Shown: piece after piece, positions 1-13,270 of the stretch
Position numbering within the stretch: position 1 is the first letter of the stretch
Layout: every line of letters begins with the position of its first letter
Source of the DNA: Notospermus geniculatus
Lineage: Eukaryota; Nemertea; Pilidiophora; Heteronemertea; Lineidae
Direction: 5' to 3'
Length of the DNA stretch: 64,000 nt
Assembly (NCBI GenBank): GCA_002633025.1
Contig: NMRB01000055.1
Span: forward strand, 342,726-406,725
Notes under the pieces: model-generated
Databases searched by the model: none
The model's input: the letters and a program-made list of their open reading frames with translations, nothing else
Told to the model about the DNA's origin: nothing
Program-made: the position numbers and the translations under genes

Positions 1-1439
1 CACGACCGTTCCAAGTAATGCATTTCATGGTAATCATACGAACTGGGTCAATTTGATACGCCATCTGACGGTGCTACGAACGGCGCAACGTGATTTGCCT
101 GTTGACACTGATCACGCATCTGCTCACGTGAAAGCAGGCAGCCGACCAATCAACGGGCCGTGATGAGTTGCTGACCTGAATGCATCGATTACTTATGTAT
201 TTATGCAAAGACCCAGCCAACCAGGGCTTGAGATCATTTATTATGATCCCGCCTACCGGTCTACGAAGAGAATTTTACCTGAATGGCAATAGTTTTAGCG
301 CCGCCGGGTCTGAAGGTGAGGGTGTTCATTTCCCGCCAAAATAGCAGGCCCGTGGCGACCAAAATACTTCTTAATAACCACACCACGTATGTTTATGAAG
401 AAAATTGTATCGTAGACTGGTAGTTTAAAGTGATATCAATCACTATCATGTAATCCATACTTCGAAAAACATAAGTGAAGTGTCGAAAACTTTGCATGCA
501 AGTTGAAAACTGCAGTGTTTGCATAAATTAGGACAAGCCAATATGGCGGCGCATAAAATGCGGAACGGTTCGTGGTGCTGGATCGATGACAAAATCCTCT
601 CAAATTCACCTTCTACGTTGTCGTTTATGAGGTTAATGATTAAAATGGTGCTTGGAACAATGCCAAATGGTAGCAAATGTATTAATAAGTGCTTCGTTTT
701 ATCTAATATCGTTCAGTTTTATGCCGGGCCCGTCTTCAAACATTGCGATCAGTGTTTTCTCACAGCCGCGAATCCGTGACCTAGATCACGTAGATATGCA
801 AATGAGTTGTTGTGATCATGAATGTATCAACAGTGTACGAAGACGTCGTGGAACGGTCGTGCTAGGCCTAGGCCTAAGCCTACCTAGCAATTCTCAATTC
901 TCATTCATTCCCATTTTATATAGACTACCTAGGGTAGGGTAGACCCTATGGCTATGCATGCTCAGGCTAGGCCTGTCGTACCTAACCCAACCTACTATAT
1001 AGGCTACTAGCTTTTCATTGATTAACATAAAAGGAATCTAGAAATAGAAGAGAGAGGTGATGGTTGATTGAGTCAAGGTGACCAGAAATTAGAGAGCAGA
1101 ACAGCCAGCAGCAGCAGCCAGGGGCACAGGGCAGAAAGGACAGTCCACACTCAAGACTCTCAAAGCGGGGACCAAGACACTACACTGTACAATGTCAACA
1201 GTTCAATTGGTTGATTGACAAGAGAATGATATTTCATAGGCTAGACTGCTTCATCAACATGTCAATTCAATATCCTACTCCTAGACCAAGGACTACTGCC
1301 AGTGTGCAGTAATCTTTGAGGTTCCGAGGCGTACCCATTCAGTTCACTTGATTCACTTCTTTCAGTGATGCTCTCACCACAAGCATGGCAGGCCCCTCCC
1401 TTGACATGTTTCTGTTATTTCAGTCCCTTTTCTGCCGCC
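1..1439. other. 5' flank of YTHDC2
   Basis: No conserved coding sequence is visible. The stretch at about 860-1010 is unusually dense in the palindrome AGGCCTA. A possible splice acceptor, a pyrimidine-rich run ending in cag at 1421-1423, lies just before the Kozak-like GCCGCCATG, so an upstream non-coding exon is plausible. Short reading frames on both strands at 446-779 overlap each other and resemble no family I recognise. Confidence 0.5.
538..549 (+). promoter_or_regulatory. YY1-like core element (CCAATATGGCGG)
   Basis: The sequence matches the YY1 consensus AANATGGCGGC, which in animal promoters usually sits just downstream of the start of transcription. It could mark the YTHDC2 promoter, with a 5' non-coding exon spliced to the acceptor near 1423. 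Similar elements precede the MondoA and TTC28 start codons in this window. Function is inferred from the motif only. Confidence 0.35.
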
Positions 1440-4400
1440 ATGTTGATGCAACATTCCCGGAACCTGGACTCCCCCCGGCCTTCCAGTGTTGGGAGTTCCC
1501 AGAGCACCTACAGCAACAGTAGTCGTTCTAGGTTTCCTCAAGATGTCTGCGTGGGTGAGGAGTTGAAGATAGGTGTCCATGTTGCATTGGAGCGATTCCG
1601 TATGGATGAAGAACAAAAGGGTAACAACACCAAATTTACCAGTTGGCCTTGAAAGCTTGTACCTTCGGACATGTACCTTCGGACCAGTGTTGTGCACCAA
1701 ATGTCGTTGCTTTATAGACATTAGGTGTAATCCTTTGGGTCATTGTTATTCTGTAGAATGTATGACTGATGCAACAAAGAAAGGTATTGAAGAGAAACCT
1801 GGTCTTGGTCTGTGAGATACATAATGGTTTGTTTAATTTCAGAGATGGAATTTCCATCCTCGTTGAGCTCTACTGAAAGATGCTACATCCATAAAGTTTG
1901 TGCAAATCTGGGATTGAAGTCAAAAAGCAAAGGGTAAGTCGGCCTAACAGGCTTTTATGATGTGGTACTGCTGAGGACATGGTCTTAGTCTTGACTTTGT
2001 CATCTTCTTGTCTGTCTGTCTTTGATTCGCATCGCCCTGCTTCTTATTGTTACAGAAAAGGGGCAAGCCGTTACCTGACTGTCTGTAAGAAAGATGGTAG
2101 TCAGATTGTTCAAGCACCAGCCGCATTTCAGCTTGCTAGGAATTCACGGCACCAGGTGCACACCCTGATGCAGCGGTATCCCCTGACAAACAAAGAGAGG
2201 ATGGATTTGATGCCAAGAACTGAACGAGGGCAAGGTGACTGTAAGTATAGTACACCTCTCAACTAATACCATTGTCAGGACATCTGTATTTTATCCACTT
2301 CGCTGAGAAGGAGGCATGACCAGCTGTGTTGCTTGTGGGAAGGTCTCCAATAATCTCTCTGGGAAGTGACAGGTATGAGCAATATAATAAGCACAATATA
2401 AAGTGGGAATTAGTCTATTGGTATTGTTAGTTTCAAATCGAACTCTGATTTGTTTAATTGCAGCTGTGTCTAAGGACTTGTCGAGGACAACTACAGGCCG
2501 TCTCAATAATGGTATCCCCCAGGTGCCCCCCAAACGGGGTGAATCAGACCTCCTGGCATTCAGGGAGACACTTCCAGTCATGGCGTACAAGGATGAAATC
2601 ATACAAGGCATTTGCAATAACAAAGTCATTGTAATCTCTGGTGAGACAGGGTCTGGTAAAACCACTCAGGTATGTTTGGGAGGTCAATCTTTCACCTGAC
2701 CCAGTAAAGTGCCCTGTCATGCTGCAAATGATTTTGATTTTGAGCTTTGGAAATTTGAACCTCTCCATTGCATTGCCACCAAGTTCAAGGCATCAGTCTG
2801 TTACTCGTTCATTGTGCCTTTCCCTACCACAGTAGGATGACATTAAGAAACATTTAGGATGAGAATGTGTATGTTTAAATCATGAAAAGTATCCTGAACT
2901 TTCAATGACATCCACCAAAAATGACTACCTCTTTGCTTATTTGGATAGCTTTCTTTTTCTTCAGATACCCCAATTCATCCTGGATGATAGCACCAACAAT
3001 AATAGACCCTGCCGCATTCTCTGTACCCAACCAAGGAGAATTTCTGCCTTGTCCATTGCTGAAAGAGTGGCTGCCGAGAGAGGAGAGAAGATTGGTCAGA
3101 CTGTTGGCTACCAGATTAGATTAGAGAGCAGGTGAGTTGTCTCAGAGAAATAAAATCTACACAGTGTTACTATGATAAAAGTGATGTTTCATCCAACTGA
3201 AAGAGTATTGAAATGGACTTTATGTCTGTCTACAGGGTTTCACCAAAGACGCTTCTTACCTTCTGCACCAATGGAGTGTTGTTGCGGACGTTGATGGGTG
3301 GGGACAACCCCTTGAATACAGTTACCCATGTTGTTGTGGTGAGTTAGCAATTGTCCCTTATACTTTCAGTAGAATTGTTGTTTGGTTTATTCAGTATTGG
3401 TGTACTGAAAGTGAGGGTGTTCCACTGCCATCAGAACTCTAAAATCTTAATCCACTATTGTCCCAGTAGAGGCATCAGCCAAGAGGTGTTCCCTGCCTGA
3501 TATATCAGTTAATATTTCCATTGTAGGATGAAGTCCATGAGAGAGACAGGTTTTGTGATTTCCTCCTGACATCACTCAGGGATATCATCAATCGTTACAA
3601 GCACCTCAAACTGGTTCTGATGAGTGCAACTCTCAATACACAGCTCTTCTCAAATTACTTCAATGGATGTCCAATAGTTTCTGGTAAGTTCAGGCACCGA
3701 CCTCAGAAATACTGTGTTCGGGGAATGGACAAGAATCGGTTTCAAAATTCCAAGACCCAAGAGTTGATTCCATGATTCGAGTGGTGGTCATTGTAAGACT
3801 TTCTGAACTAAAGATCCTGAATATTTGCATGTTCACACACACCAAAAAACTGATGATCAAGAGTATCTCATAGACCTTCCTCATTGATCCATGAAATCGA
3901 TGTCCTGAGCCTGATTAGTTGCATTGTAGCTTCAAGTTTGTTCTCATTTCCAACGTCTGACTTCAGTTCCTGGCAAACTGTATGACGTCAAAGAATTCTT
4001 CTTGGAGGACGTGCTCAAAATGTAAGTTGACTTAGATAGCTGCTGTAGTGCAAGAGAGTGTTGCAAAATCCTTCCTCATCTGCTGGTGATGAAAATTCAT
4101 TTGTTGAGCTTAAGCACTTATTGACTGTATTGTGTGTGCTTTCCTTACAGGACAGGTTACACCAACAAGGAAATGGAAAAGTATAAAAAGGACTTGGTCA
4201 AGGTGGAGCGACAGGAGACACAGCTGAATAACTGGTGTAGTCTTGTGAACCCTGCTCAATCAGCGGCGTCCAGGAATCAGCATCGTGACAGCAACAAATT
4301 TTCTCAGAGTCAAATGTCGGAGATGGAAGAGAAAATGTTTGAAGTAAGCTCAACATTGTTTTGGTCAGGGTGATTCAAAATCCAGTGCTTTTGTAAACCA

Positions 4401-7400
4401 AAGTCCCAGAGGAATGGTTGGCTGTAGCCTGGCTATCACATAATTTGATACCCTGGTGTATTTCCCTTACAGATTGGTTCTGAGAGGGAGGATCTTGAGC
4501 CATGGCTGATCAAAGAGATGGATGACCTGTTGACCAGCATCTTCTTGAATGGTGATGAAGAGGCTTTTAGTCAGGTCGTTCACCTTATCATGTGTGAGAA
4601 TGTCAGCGGTAAGAATCAGTAGAGATTATCAGAAGTAATACAAGAAGCAATCCCGATCCAAAAACACACTGCACACTTCCAATGGGGAATGGCTGATCTT
4701 CAATGACCTCACCTCACCAGAGGATATCACCTTTCATACATAATTTCCCTACATTTCTTCCAGTGGACTACATGCACTCTGAGACCAGTGCCACGCCACT
4801 GATGATCGCTGCAGGGCGAGGATTGGGAGAAGTGGTTGAACAGCTCCTGTGTCTTGGTGCAAACACAAATGTCAGAGCCTCAAATGGTTGGACAGCAATC
4901 GACTGGGCTAAGAAGTTTGACAGAAATGATGTCGTTGAGTTACTCGATGCCTACATGTAAGTTGGAATCTCTTTAGTGTTGATTGTAGAGTACGTTTTGT
5001 ATTTCAAAGGCCTGGTGTAATAAGAATTTTACTCGTAACTTCAGTTCATTTGTACGGGTAACCATTGACTAGGGTCTTTTGTTATCCAGATGAGGTCATG
5101 TGGATTGTTCATTTCCCCTGATTTGGCCTTCTGAGTACATTCCCCTGTGAAACTGATGTCTCAATTTCAGCAGTGCCAGCGAGGAGCCAAGACACGAGGA
5201 AGAGATCCTGATCAAGACGTCACACACTCTCAGCCCTGACGACAGAGAGTTGTTGAACACATATCATCATAGCTTTGATGACGATAAGGTTGATGTTGAC
5301 CTGATTATGGCCCTCCTCTCCATGATACACCAGACTTCGACAGAAGGTGAGCGACATGGTGATGTTGACTAAATTGTCCCCTGAGCACATGGTTGGTGTG
5401 GTTAGAGTATCATGTTCATTACAGAGGTTCTCCTTTGTTTAGTGGCTGATAATTTTTTGACAGTGATATGTGTCCTTGTGGTTCTTTCTCAGGTTTTCAA
5501 AATCTAACAACCTCTTTCATTATTTCCTTTCTGTAGGTGCCATCTTGATTTTTCTCCCTGGCTATGATGAGATCATTACTCTCAGGGACAAAATCCTGAT
5601 GGATGACAGATGCTTTGCGGACAATTCTCGCTATGTGCTCTTCACACTCCACTCTAACATGCAGACAACTGACCAGAAGAAAGTGTTCAAGGCTGTTCCA
5701 CACGGTGTCAGAAAAATTGTGAGTTGATACAAAGAATGCAATGCTGGCCTTCTGTCTGAGAATTTCTTCAATCATTGATATCAATTGTGTACCAAGCCTA
5801 CAAGATGTTTGTATCATGCAGCGATTCCTAGTTCTACAATTCAAAGATTGCATCTGTGCTTTCTTCTCTTTCAGATTCTGAGCACCAATATAGCCGAGAC
5901 AAGTGTTACTATCAATGATGTGGTTTTTGTGATCGACTCTGGGAAAGTGAAAGAGGTACAATGTAGATGCCTTTTCATGCAATAAAAGTTGCTTTGACCA
6001 CACTCACCAACTGCTAAGTCGAAGCTGACTTCAGTATTCTTTTAACATGTCATACTTTTGTCATTCAGAAATCATTCGATGCTATTACATCAGTTACAAC
6101 ACTGAAAAGTGTTTGGATATCAAAAGCCAGTGCACACCAGAGGCGGGGAAGGTAACTCTCAATGTTTTTTCCCTTGCGTTGAATATTCTCACCGTTCCGT
6201 TTGAATGCCATTTGTTTGTCTGAATCCACATCTTCTGCCTTTCCCTTTTTCAGAGCCGGGCGATGCCGCAGTGGTATTTGTTACCATCTGTTCAGTAGTA
6301 TCCGCAATGACTCCATGCAGGAATATCAAGATCCCGAGATTTTACGCTACCCCCTCCAGGAACTCTGTCTTCACACCAAAATGTTGGCACCAGTGTCTTG
6401 CCCAATTGCGGATTTCTTGTCACGAGCTCCAGAGCCTCCTGCCTTCTTGTTAACCAGGAATGCTGTCACCCTTCTGAAGGTGAAATGTCTGATGTCTTTT
6501 GTGGAAATGGTTAAAAAAGAGTGCTGTATTATGATTTGGAGTTCAGCTGGATGTTAAAATAGATTGACTTCTGGATGCAAGTGCACACTTGTTGCCATAT
6601 TTGTAGTTAATCTGAATTTTTGCTCTTCATTATAGCAAATAGATGCATTGGACCAATGGGAAGACCTGACAGAACTTGGTCATCATTTAACTGATCTGCC
6701 CCTTGAACCAAGATATGGGAAGATGATCCTGTATTCAGTTGTACTGAAGTGTCTGGACCCAATACTCACCATAGCATGTACATTGGCCCACAGAGACCCA
6801 TGTAAGTGAAAATCTCTCTTATTCACTTCCTGAGTGTTGTTAACGACAATCGTGCACTTGGTGCTGTTGAAAGTGAGCAGAAGATAACAAAAATATCCTG
6901 TTATGAATTAGGCCTATGTGTTATGTCTGCCCAAGATTCATCAGTGCAATATTTTCCCTACAGTCGTCTTGCCAGCTCAACCATCCCAGAAGAGGGCTGC
7001 AAATTTAGCACGGAGAAAATTTGCAGCAGGGACATACAGCGACCACATGACATTACTTCGAGCATTCCAGATGTGGCAGAAGGCTCGGGCTGATGGCTGG
7101 GAAAGGCAGTTTTGCCAGAAGAACTTCATATCTGGTGCAAGCATGGAGATGATCCTTGGAATGAGGTAGGCTTTGACAGGGACAATCTGTTGCATTAATC
7201 AATTTACTGCCAGAATATTTAGAGGGGGATTCACTAATTACCTCCGTGTCCTTTTCAGGACGCAGCTCCTTGGACAACTGAGGGCATCTGGATTTGTCCG
7301 TGCAAGAGGTTGTGGAGACATCAGGGACTTGAACACCAACTCTGAGAATTGGGCTGTCGTGAAGGCTGCCCTTCTTGCTGGCATGTACCCCAATGTCATC

Positions 7401-10400
7401 AGGTTAGACAGGCAACGATTACGGCTAACCACACTGTAAGTCCTACTCTTCCAGGATACTCCAGTGGTCATTTTAGCTTGGCCTAAATTTCAATGTTGAG
7501 CCTAACTGCTGGGCAAATTGTTTATTGTTGACAAAAATTTTTGGATGTTGCTGTTCCCTTGGCTATTATTGCTCCCAAATAACCATTAGCTAGTACTTGA
7601 TCCCACTAGTACTGCCAACATTCGCTATTTATTTAAGTTGGAATTCTCTGATTTCACTCTGATAGGCGTGAGAGTAAAGTACGCCCACACTACAGATCTG
7701 TGATTATGACATCACCTGCCAAGTACACAGAAGCCAAAACCATTGCGAAGGCACTGAAGAGCCTTCCAACTGACTGGCTGTTCTATGAAGAAATGACAAG
7801 AGCACAGAGAATAGCTAGTGTCAGCTGCTGTACTGTTGTATCTCCCATCACGTTAGCTATATTTGCTGGACCAGCAAAGCTGCCAATTGACGCACTAAAG
7901 GACAACAGGCTTCGTCATGGTAAGTCGGTATATTTGTGGGAGTAGTAGTCCAGCATGTGATGACATTCATTCCTTCAGTATTTGTGGCTGTATGAAAACT
8001 AGCAATTTATGGTCTGAATTACCATGTTTTGTCTCCACTTGCAGATGGTAGTGGAGATGGCAGCCTTGGCATCCATGGCATTTCTAGCGATTCTGAAGGA
8101 GATGAGAAGGACGACTACGATACCCAATCAGCATCTCTCACAATCGATGACTGGATTTCATACTATGTGGATGCAGAAGTAAGTATATTGCTGCCTTTGT
8201 AACCGAGAGTGCATTCACTGAGCCTGGAACCCTTTCCTTCTTTGTGTTGGTCGTCACTGTGAATAACACAAACTGGAAATTTCTTCTCAATATTCACAGG
8301 CTGCCCATCTTGCTCTTGGACTCCGACAGAAGTGGCATTCCCTCTTCATGAGACGGATGAGAGCACCCGCTAAACCATGGTCACAAGTGGATGAGGTAGG
8401 TCCATTTGACCAGCTTCGAGAAAACTGTCCATTTCAGTCTCAACTTATAATGCAGGAGATCCCATCAGTGCTCGGCTTCAACTTTTTGTAACAATTCAGG
8501 GTATTCTCTGGGTCTTTTGAAGAGTTCATGTTTGTTTCAGGCTGTCATCAAAGCTGTGGTGAATGTCCTTACAAACGAAGAACAGTCCCTTGGGCTTCAA
8601 CAGCCAGCTGGCATTGGCCAAAGACCAAGACCTATGTGTGAGTTTCGACTTTTGTTTACATAGATTCTTTGTGAGGTAGGATCCCCTTCACTATTGTTGT
8701 AAGAAGTTAATGGTTGAATGCCAGGCAGATTTGTAGTAGTGCAATAATGTTTCTGTTCGAATGATCTTCCTGCAACTTACTCCATGATGCTCTTTCAGCC
8801 ACCGATGGCATGTCACCTTCAGATAGTCGGCGAGGCTCAAATGAGATTGAGAATCAGTCAGATGATTCTTCACATGGAAGTGACTACAGCCGGTCAAGCA
8901 AGAATAAGGGATGGGGGCTTTCAACACCGCCAAAGAGGAGAGAATTCTTCAGTGAGTGTGCTTCTCTCTCAGTCTGTGTAGCCTGTTTTTCAATGAACAC
9001 TTCGTTCTAAATCTGTTTGAGAGTTTTGAAGACTTGTCATCTCCATATTCATCTTATTGCAGGATCCCAGAGGTCCGAGGATCGTTCTGAGACATCATCA
9101 AACCCATCAGCGGCCAGTGGTCAAGGCTCCAACAGCAACAGTGGGACCAGTAGTTTGAGAGGCAGTGCATCAAGCACTCCCTGTACAAGTCCACAGCCAA
9201 GTGCGTCTCCAGGCAAATTGGCTGAAGCCCAGGCCCACCCTTCTAGGTTCTTCGTAATGAAGTGCAATAATCATAAGAATCTCGAGGTCTCCTTTACAAA
9301 AGGGGTTTGGGCAACTGTGCTGAAGAACGAGAAGGCTCTCAACAAGTGTCTTGAGGCAAGTATATTTTCTCACTCACAGTGGTAAATACGTGTTGAAAAT
9401 GTTTCTGGAAATCTCTGTTATTTGTCAGTAGAAGCTATCATTAATGGTCAAACTTTTGTTTCCATTTTCAGGAGGGAAAGAATGTCTTCCTGGTATTCTC
9501 AGTCCAAGGTAGTGGACACTTCCAGGGTTACGCAAAGCTTGTTCAACCAATCAGCAAGGATGGCAAGTCCCTCGACTTCAGTCAGCCTGGAGTCGGTGGC
9601 AACTTCAAGATAGAATGGGTCAAAAGGTATGCCTTTTACTTGAGTATGGGACACATTTTGGTATGCCTATATACCAAGTTATGGATGTATCATATGCTTT
9701 TTGGAAAGATAAAATTTGATGAAGATTTTGTCAGTTTTGCTTCTAGCCCATGTGGTTATTTTTGCAAGGGAAACTAGCATTGCTTGAAGAATCATCAAGT
9801 CTGTATTGATTTCAGAGCAAACCTGCCATTCCAACAGTGCCATCACTTGCTGAATCCATACAACAATAACAGGAGGGTGCAAATCAGTAGAGATGGACAG
9901 GTGAGGATACTGATGAAGAAGGAACTAAGTTAACATTTAACATGGCGTTGTCTACTTAGACAGAGAGAATATGTCTGGAGAGGTTACCGGTATATGAAAC
10001 TTCTCTTGGGACAACAATTGTCAACTTTATCGCATCTTAGTGGTTTTGTATGAAGTTTGGAGTTTCGTGTGTTGAGTGCAAGAAGGATCATCTGATTCCA
10101 GATTGTTTTCTTTTCAGGAAATTGAGCCAACTGTTGGTGAACAGCTGATCAAACTTTGGGACCGGTTGCCATTTGGCAGCCACAGCCAACCGTTCGATGA
10201 GGACAGCCATGGTGCTGAGGGCCATGATGACTACAGACCTGACAAGCCCTCCACACCCAAATATGGCAACAAGGCATTTAAGCAATGGAGTCCTGATGGC
10301 GGTTATGGATACGGACACTTCCAAGGTTATGGTTACCCTGGAGGAAAGAATATGCCTAGTCCACGCATGCAACATCAGATGCCACCCCACTTCAGCCCTC

Positions 10401-10862
10401 TCTATGTTTCACCTATCATGAATCCCAATCAGGTATTAGCTTTCATTGGAGTACGAGGTTTTATTCAGTGTAGAGTTTGTTTAATGTAAAGATGTCAACT
10501 ATTGCCCAAATTGACTTACAAATACAAGTGTCATATGCTAGCTAGCAGCAGGATTCACATTACCTCCAGATTATTAGCCAATGATTCAGGTCCCATACCA
10601 TTTGATTTATCTGTTTAAAAGTTCAGATGCTTTTCAACAATTGTAGGTCATGCAGCAGTTATCTCCCGGTGCAATGAGGATGAACCCACCACAGTCAGTG
10701 TCACCAGGACAGGGCATGTCACCCGTCATGATCTTACAACGAGGCAGCAATTCACCACAGAACCGACATCAAGGACCAAACTCATCACCAAAACCACACC
10801 ATCACTCCATGGCGCCCACGTCTATGGGATACCAGGGTGGATTTTACCATCAAGGAAACTGA
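1440..10862 (+). CDS. YTHDC2: YTH domain-containing 3'-5' RNA helicase YTHDC2
   Basis: DExH-box RNA helicase and m6A reader; in vertebrates it works with MEIOC to drive meiotic entry. Coding exons: 1440-1620, 1843-1933, 2056-2240, 2464-2669, 2965-3131, 3236-3338, 3527-3683, 3967-4021, 4151-4343, 4473-4608, 4764-4956, 5171-5346, 5537-5718, 5875-5955, 6069-6151, 6254-6479, 6636-6801, 6964-7165, 7259-7435, 7666-7919, 8045-8178, 8300-8395, 8541-8637, 8799-8951, 9063-9355, 9472-9626, 9816-9900, 10118-10432, 10647-10862. All phases agree, giving about 1585 aa. Order: R3H (about 30-100), Walker [10 protein letters not shown] (about 212), DEVH (312), ankyrin insert (about 491-556), STNIAETS (about 678), QRRGRAGR (about 726), HA2/OB region, YTH domain (about 1292-1427). 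The start was chosen for GCCGCCATG; an in-frame ATG at 1365 is the alternative. The intron after 9355 has a GC donor. The tail after the YTH domain is about 155 aa and Gly/Tyr/Pro/Met/Gln-rich, absent from the human protein (1430 aa). Confidence 0.95.
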
Positions 10863-11965
10863 AGTGAGCTTTGGAACGGCGAACAGGATTCTGTGTTTGA
10901 AATTACGGTTATACTGAATACAGTACAAATGTAGGTACAGTAGCATCCCTCAGTGATGTGTTCGTGAGGAGGTCACAGTTAGTATGACAAGTCAATTCAT
11001 TGATTTCATACTCTCCAATGTTTGTCAATCACGTGCCAAATTAACCATAATTTTATCAGTGTAGTTGTTACTTGTGTCTTGTTCTGTTTGTTGTGCATTT
11101 TTCTTGGCCTCTTACGTCTTATCACAAATAGCCAACAAAGCCAGAGATGGAGATTCAGCCACTCTATAAAAGTTCAGCCCTGGTGTGTGGCATGTTGTAA
11201 TACAATTAAGGTTTTCTCCGCTGTTAACCAGTGCCTTGTTTGCAGACCTCAACATGGCATACCGGTACTAACTGAAATCATGGTTGCTGGCAACCATCAT
11301 AATCTGGAAAAGAGGTAACACAGGAACATATCAAATACCTTTCTCCTTGGCTCCCATCTATACATGTAATTGTAAATACTGTAGAAGCCGCGTATGTTCA
11401 ATAATGTTGTTATGAATAGTCAATTCCTTTTTGCTCGACCTATTATGTGGTTGTGATGATGAACTGATCATCAGGGAATCACTCAAAACTTCAGATTATT
11501 GAGTCATTTTGTATTGGTTTAGATTTGGTGATTACTTAGGTTGAAGATAATCAGTTCATCGTACATAAAAACCTGGCATGAATTGTTGAAGGATTTCAGC
11601 CAGAAAATGAGTCAACATGTACAGCATATGTTACAAAAATTGTGTATTTCATTGTTAACTCTGTTTGTTATTTGTCAGTCATACCATTCGACATGTCATA
11701 ATGATAATGTCAAATGTATTAGGAACAAAATACATTAGAATTATTCTAGCAAACTATGCTTTGTATTGATGTACGGTACTGGTATAGACTCATTACCCCC
11801 AGCCCACCCCCATGGGCAGGCTCCAAAATGGCCAGTGTCCCAAGAGTCAAGTGGTCAAGAAATGCTTGTGTTCTCGTCAAATTTATGGAATTCTGAACTC
11901 TTGATCATGTGATCATACCTAGGAACCTACTGAACCATGGAATATACCCTTAACATTGATGCAAA
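10863..11965. other. Convergent 3' UTR region between YTHDC2 and PGAP4
   Basis: AT-rich sequence between two converging stop codons. No canonical AATAAA was seen after the YTHDC2 stop, so the polyadenylation sites of both genes are unplaced. Short reading frames here (for example 11022-11318 and 11541-11738) show no conserved features. Confidence 0.6.
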
Positions 11966-13270
11966 TTAATTTGAGTAGTACGGGTTTCCAAACTCAAAAC
12001 TGAGAGTAGAGTAAATGCCTATGTGGTCCACTAGATTTGGAACAACCATTCTTCCTTTTAGACCAGTGTCCTTCAAAAACATCTTTATTACCTTATCCTT
12101 TGGATGTGCTCTCCATTCTGTGTCTCTGAGGTAATCAGCCAAGAGCTTCCCATTTTCTGATGGAAAGAGCATGGCTGGGGTACAGCAGTATGGAGCTGGG
12201 ACTATCTCATATAACCAGCTGGAAAGATTGCAAAGTTTCAACAGATATGGACGTCCTATGCAGAAAAACAGAAGCACAAAGTAGCACATCATCATCATCC
12301 ACACGGATATTTTGACCCGGGCAAATGTGCTTTTGTAAATCCAGAAGGTTGGTGTACCGAAGACAGCTCCTAAAGCAAGAAGTTGGGGTATCCTCTCAAG
12401 TTCAATACTGATGAAGCTAAGCAGTCTACTTGGGTGGAAGAGTTTGAAAAATGCAATCTGGTTTCTATCATGTTCACTATACTGATGATATGAATAAGAC
12501 ACAACATTCTTAATCACCCACAGAGCATTATCAACAAGCACAGCATCGTCTTCAAGTAACAGGACAAACTTTGGAGCATTTTTCAGAGATTGGTGAAGAC
12601 AGAACGCATAGTCATCTTTCTCCTTCCCAAATGGATTGTCTGTGATTTCCCTTACTGGAATGGCATATCGCTCAAATACAGGTAGATCAAGGGCAGTGGA
12701 GACACGATAGAGTTCTCTATTATCAATGGGCCATGTGTCCACATTACAGAGAGCTACAGTAAAGTAATCATTGAGACCAAACTCTGCTTGGAATTTCTTA
12801 ATCAGTTTGTGCAACTTGGCCACTGTTCTTGTTAGATATCCATGGACCTTTCGCCTGTTGATGGATATTACTGTGATGAAGACAGTTCTGTTGCTTGGGA
12901 TTTGAACATCTTGCTTTTGTGATCCAATCCCATCAATAGATTTCCTGTAGTCCCCTCCTATTCCTTGCTGTTTCATATAATCCCATGCTTCATGCGTCAG
13001 TCTTTCATTTTCATTTATTTCCCTGTGGAGCGTTTCTTCAGCACTTGGGAGTAGACTTCTCATAAAGTAGACAGAATTGGGTAGTCGGTGGCATAGTATT
13101 GGTAGAATAAGAAGAAATGTAAATGCATAGACTTTAACAATAAATCCATAGGAGTTGTGCCTCCAGGCCCTAAAGAACTTGTTGACAAGTCTGGATGTCA
13201 CTCTGCTAACAACACCGTCAGTTCTGCCAACTTTTTGACACTTGGCATTTGTTAGTGAAATGTCATCCAT
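11966..13270 (-). CDS. PGAP4: Post-GPI attachment to proteins factor 4 (TMEM246-like GalNAc transferase)
   Basis: Golgi enzyme that adds the GalNAc side chain to the first mannose of GPI anchors. It is an uninterrupted 434-aa frame (human about 403 aa), single coding exon as in vertebrates. An N-terminal membrane segment (about residues 42-62) is followed by a lumenal glycosyltransferase fold with LLLEDDAVL, matching the family's EDD acidic motif. A hydrophobic hairpin in the middle (about residues 300-345) is the family's tandem transmembrane insertion inside the catalytic domain. The C-terminal CCTPAMLFP block and VPNLVDHIG are strongly conserved. The gene is tail to tail with YTHDC2 and faces away from MondoA. 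Nothing in the frame looks broken. Confidence 0.9.
   Translation of the reverse strand: MDDISLTNAKCQKVGRTDGVVSRVTSRLVNKFFRAWRHNSYGFIVKVYAFTFLLILPILCHRLPNSVYFMRSLLPSAEETLHREINENERLTHEAWDYMKQQGIGGDYRKSIDGIGSQKQDVQIPSNRTVFITVISINRRKVHGYLTRTVAKLHKLIKKFQAEFGLNDYFTVALCNVDTWPIDNRELYRVSTALDLPVFERYAIPVREITDNPFGKEKDDYAFCLHQSLKNAPKFVLLLEDDAVLVDNALWVIKNVVSYSYHQYSEHDRNQIAFFKLFHPSRLLSFISIELERIPQLLALGAVFGTPTFWIYKSTFARVKISVWMMMMCYFVLLFFCIGRPYLLKLCNLSSWLYEIVPAPYCCTPAMLFPSENGKLLADYLRDTEWRAHPKDKVIKMFLKDTGLKGRMVVPNLVDHIGIYSTLSFEFGNPYYSN

Noticed and set aside
1365-1439. Upstream in-frame ATG for YTHDC2
   Set aside because: The extension is not conserved and spans a likely splice acceptor; the ATG at 1440 has a perfect GCCGCC context. 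Not excluded.
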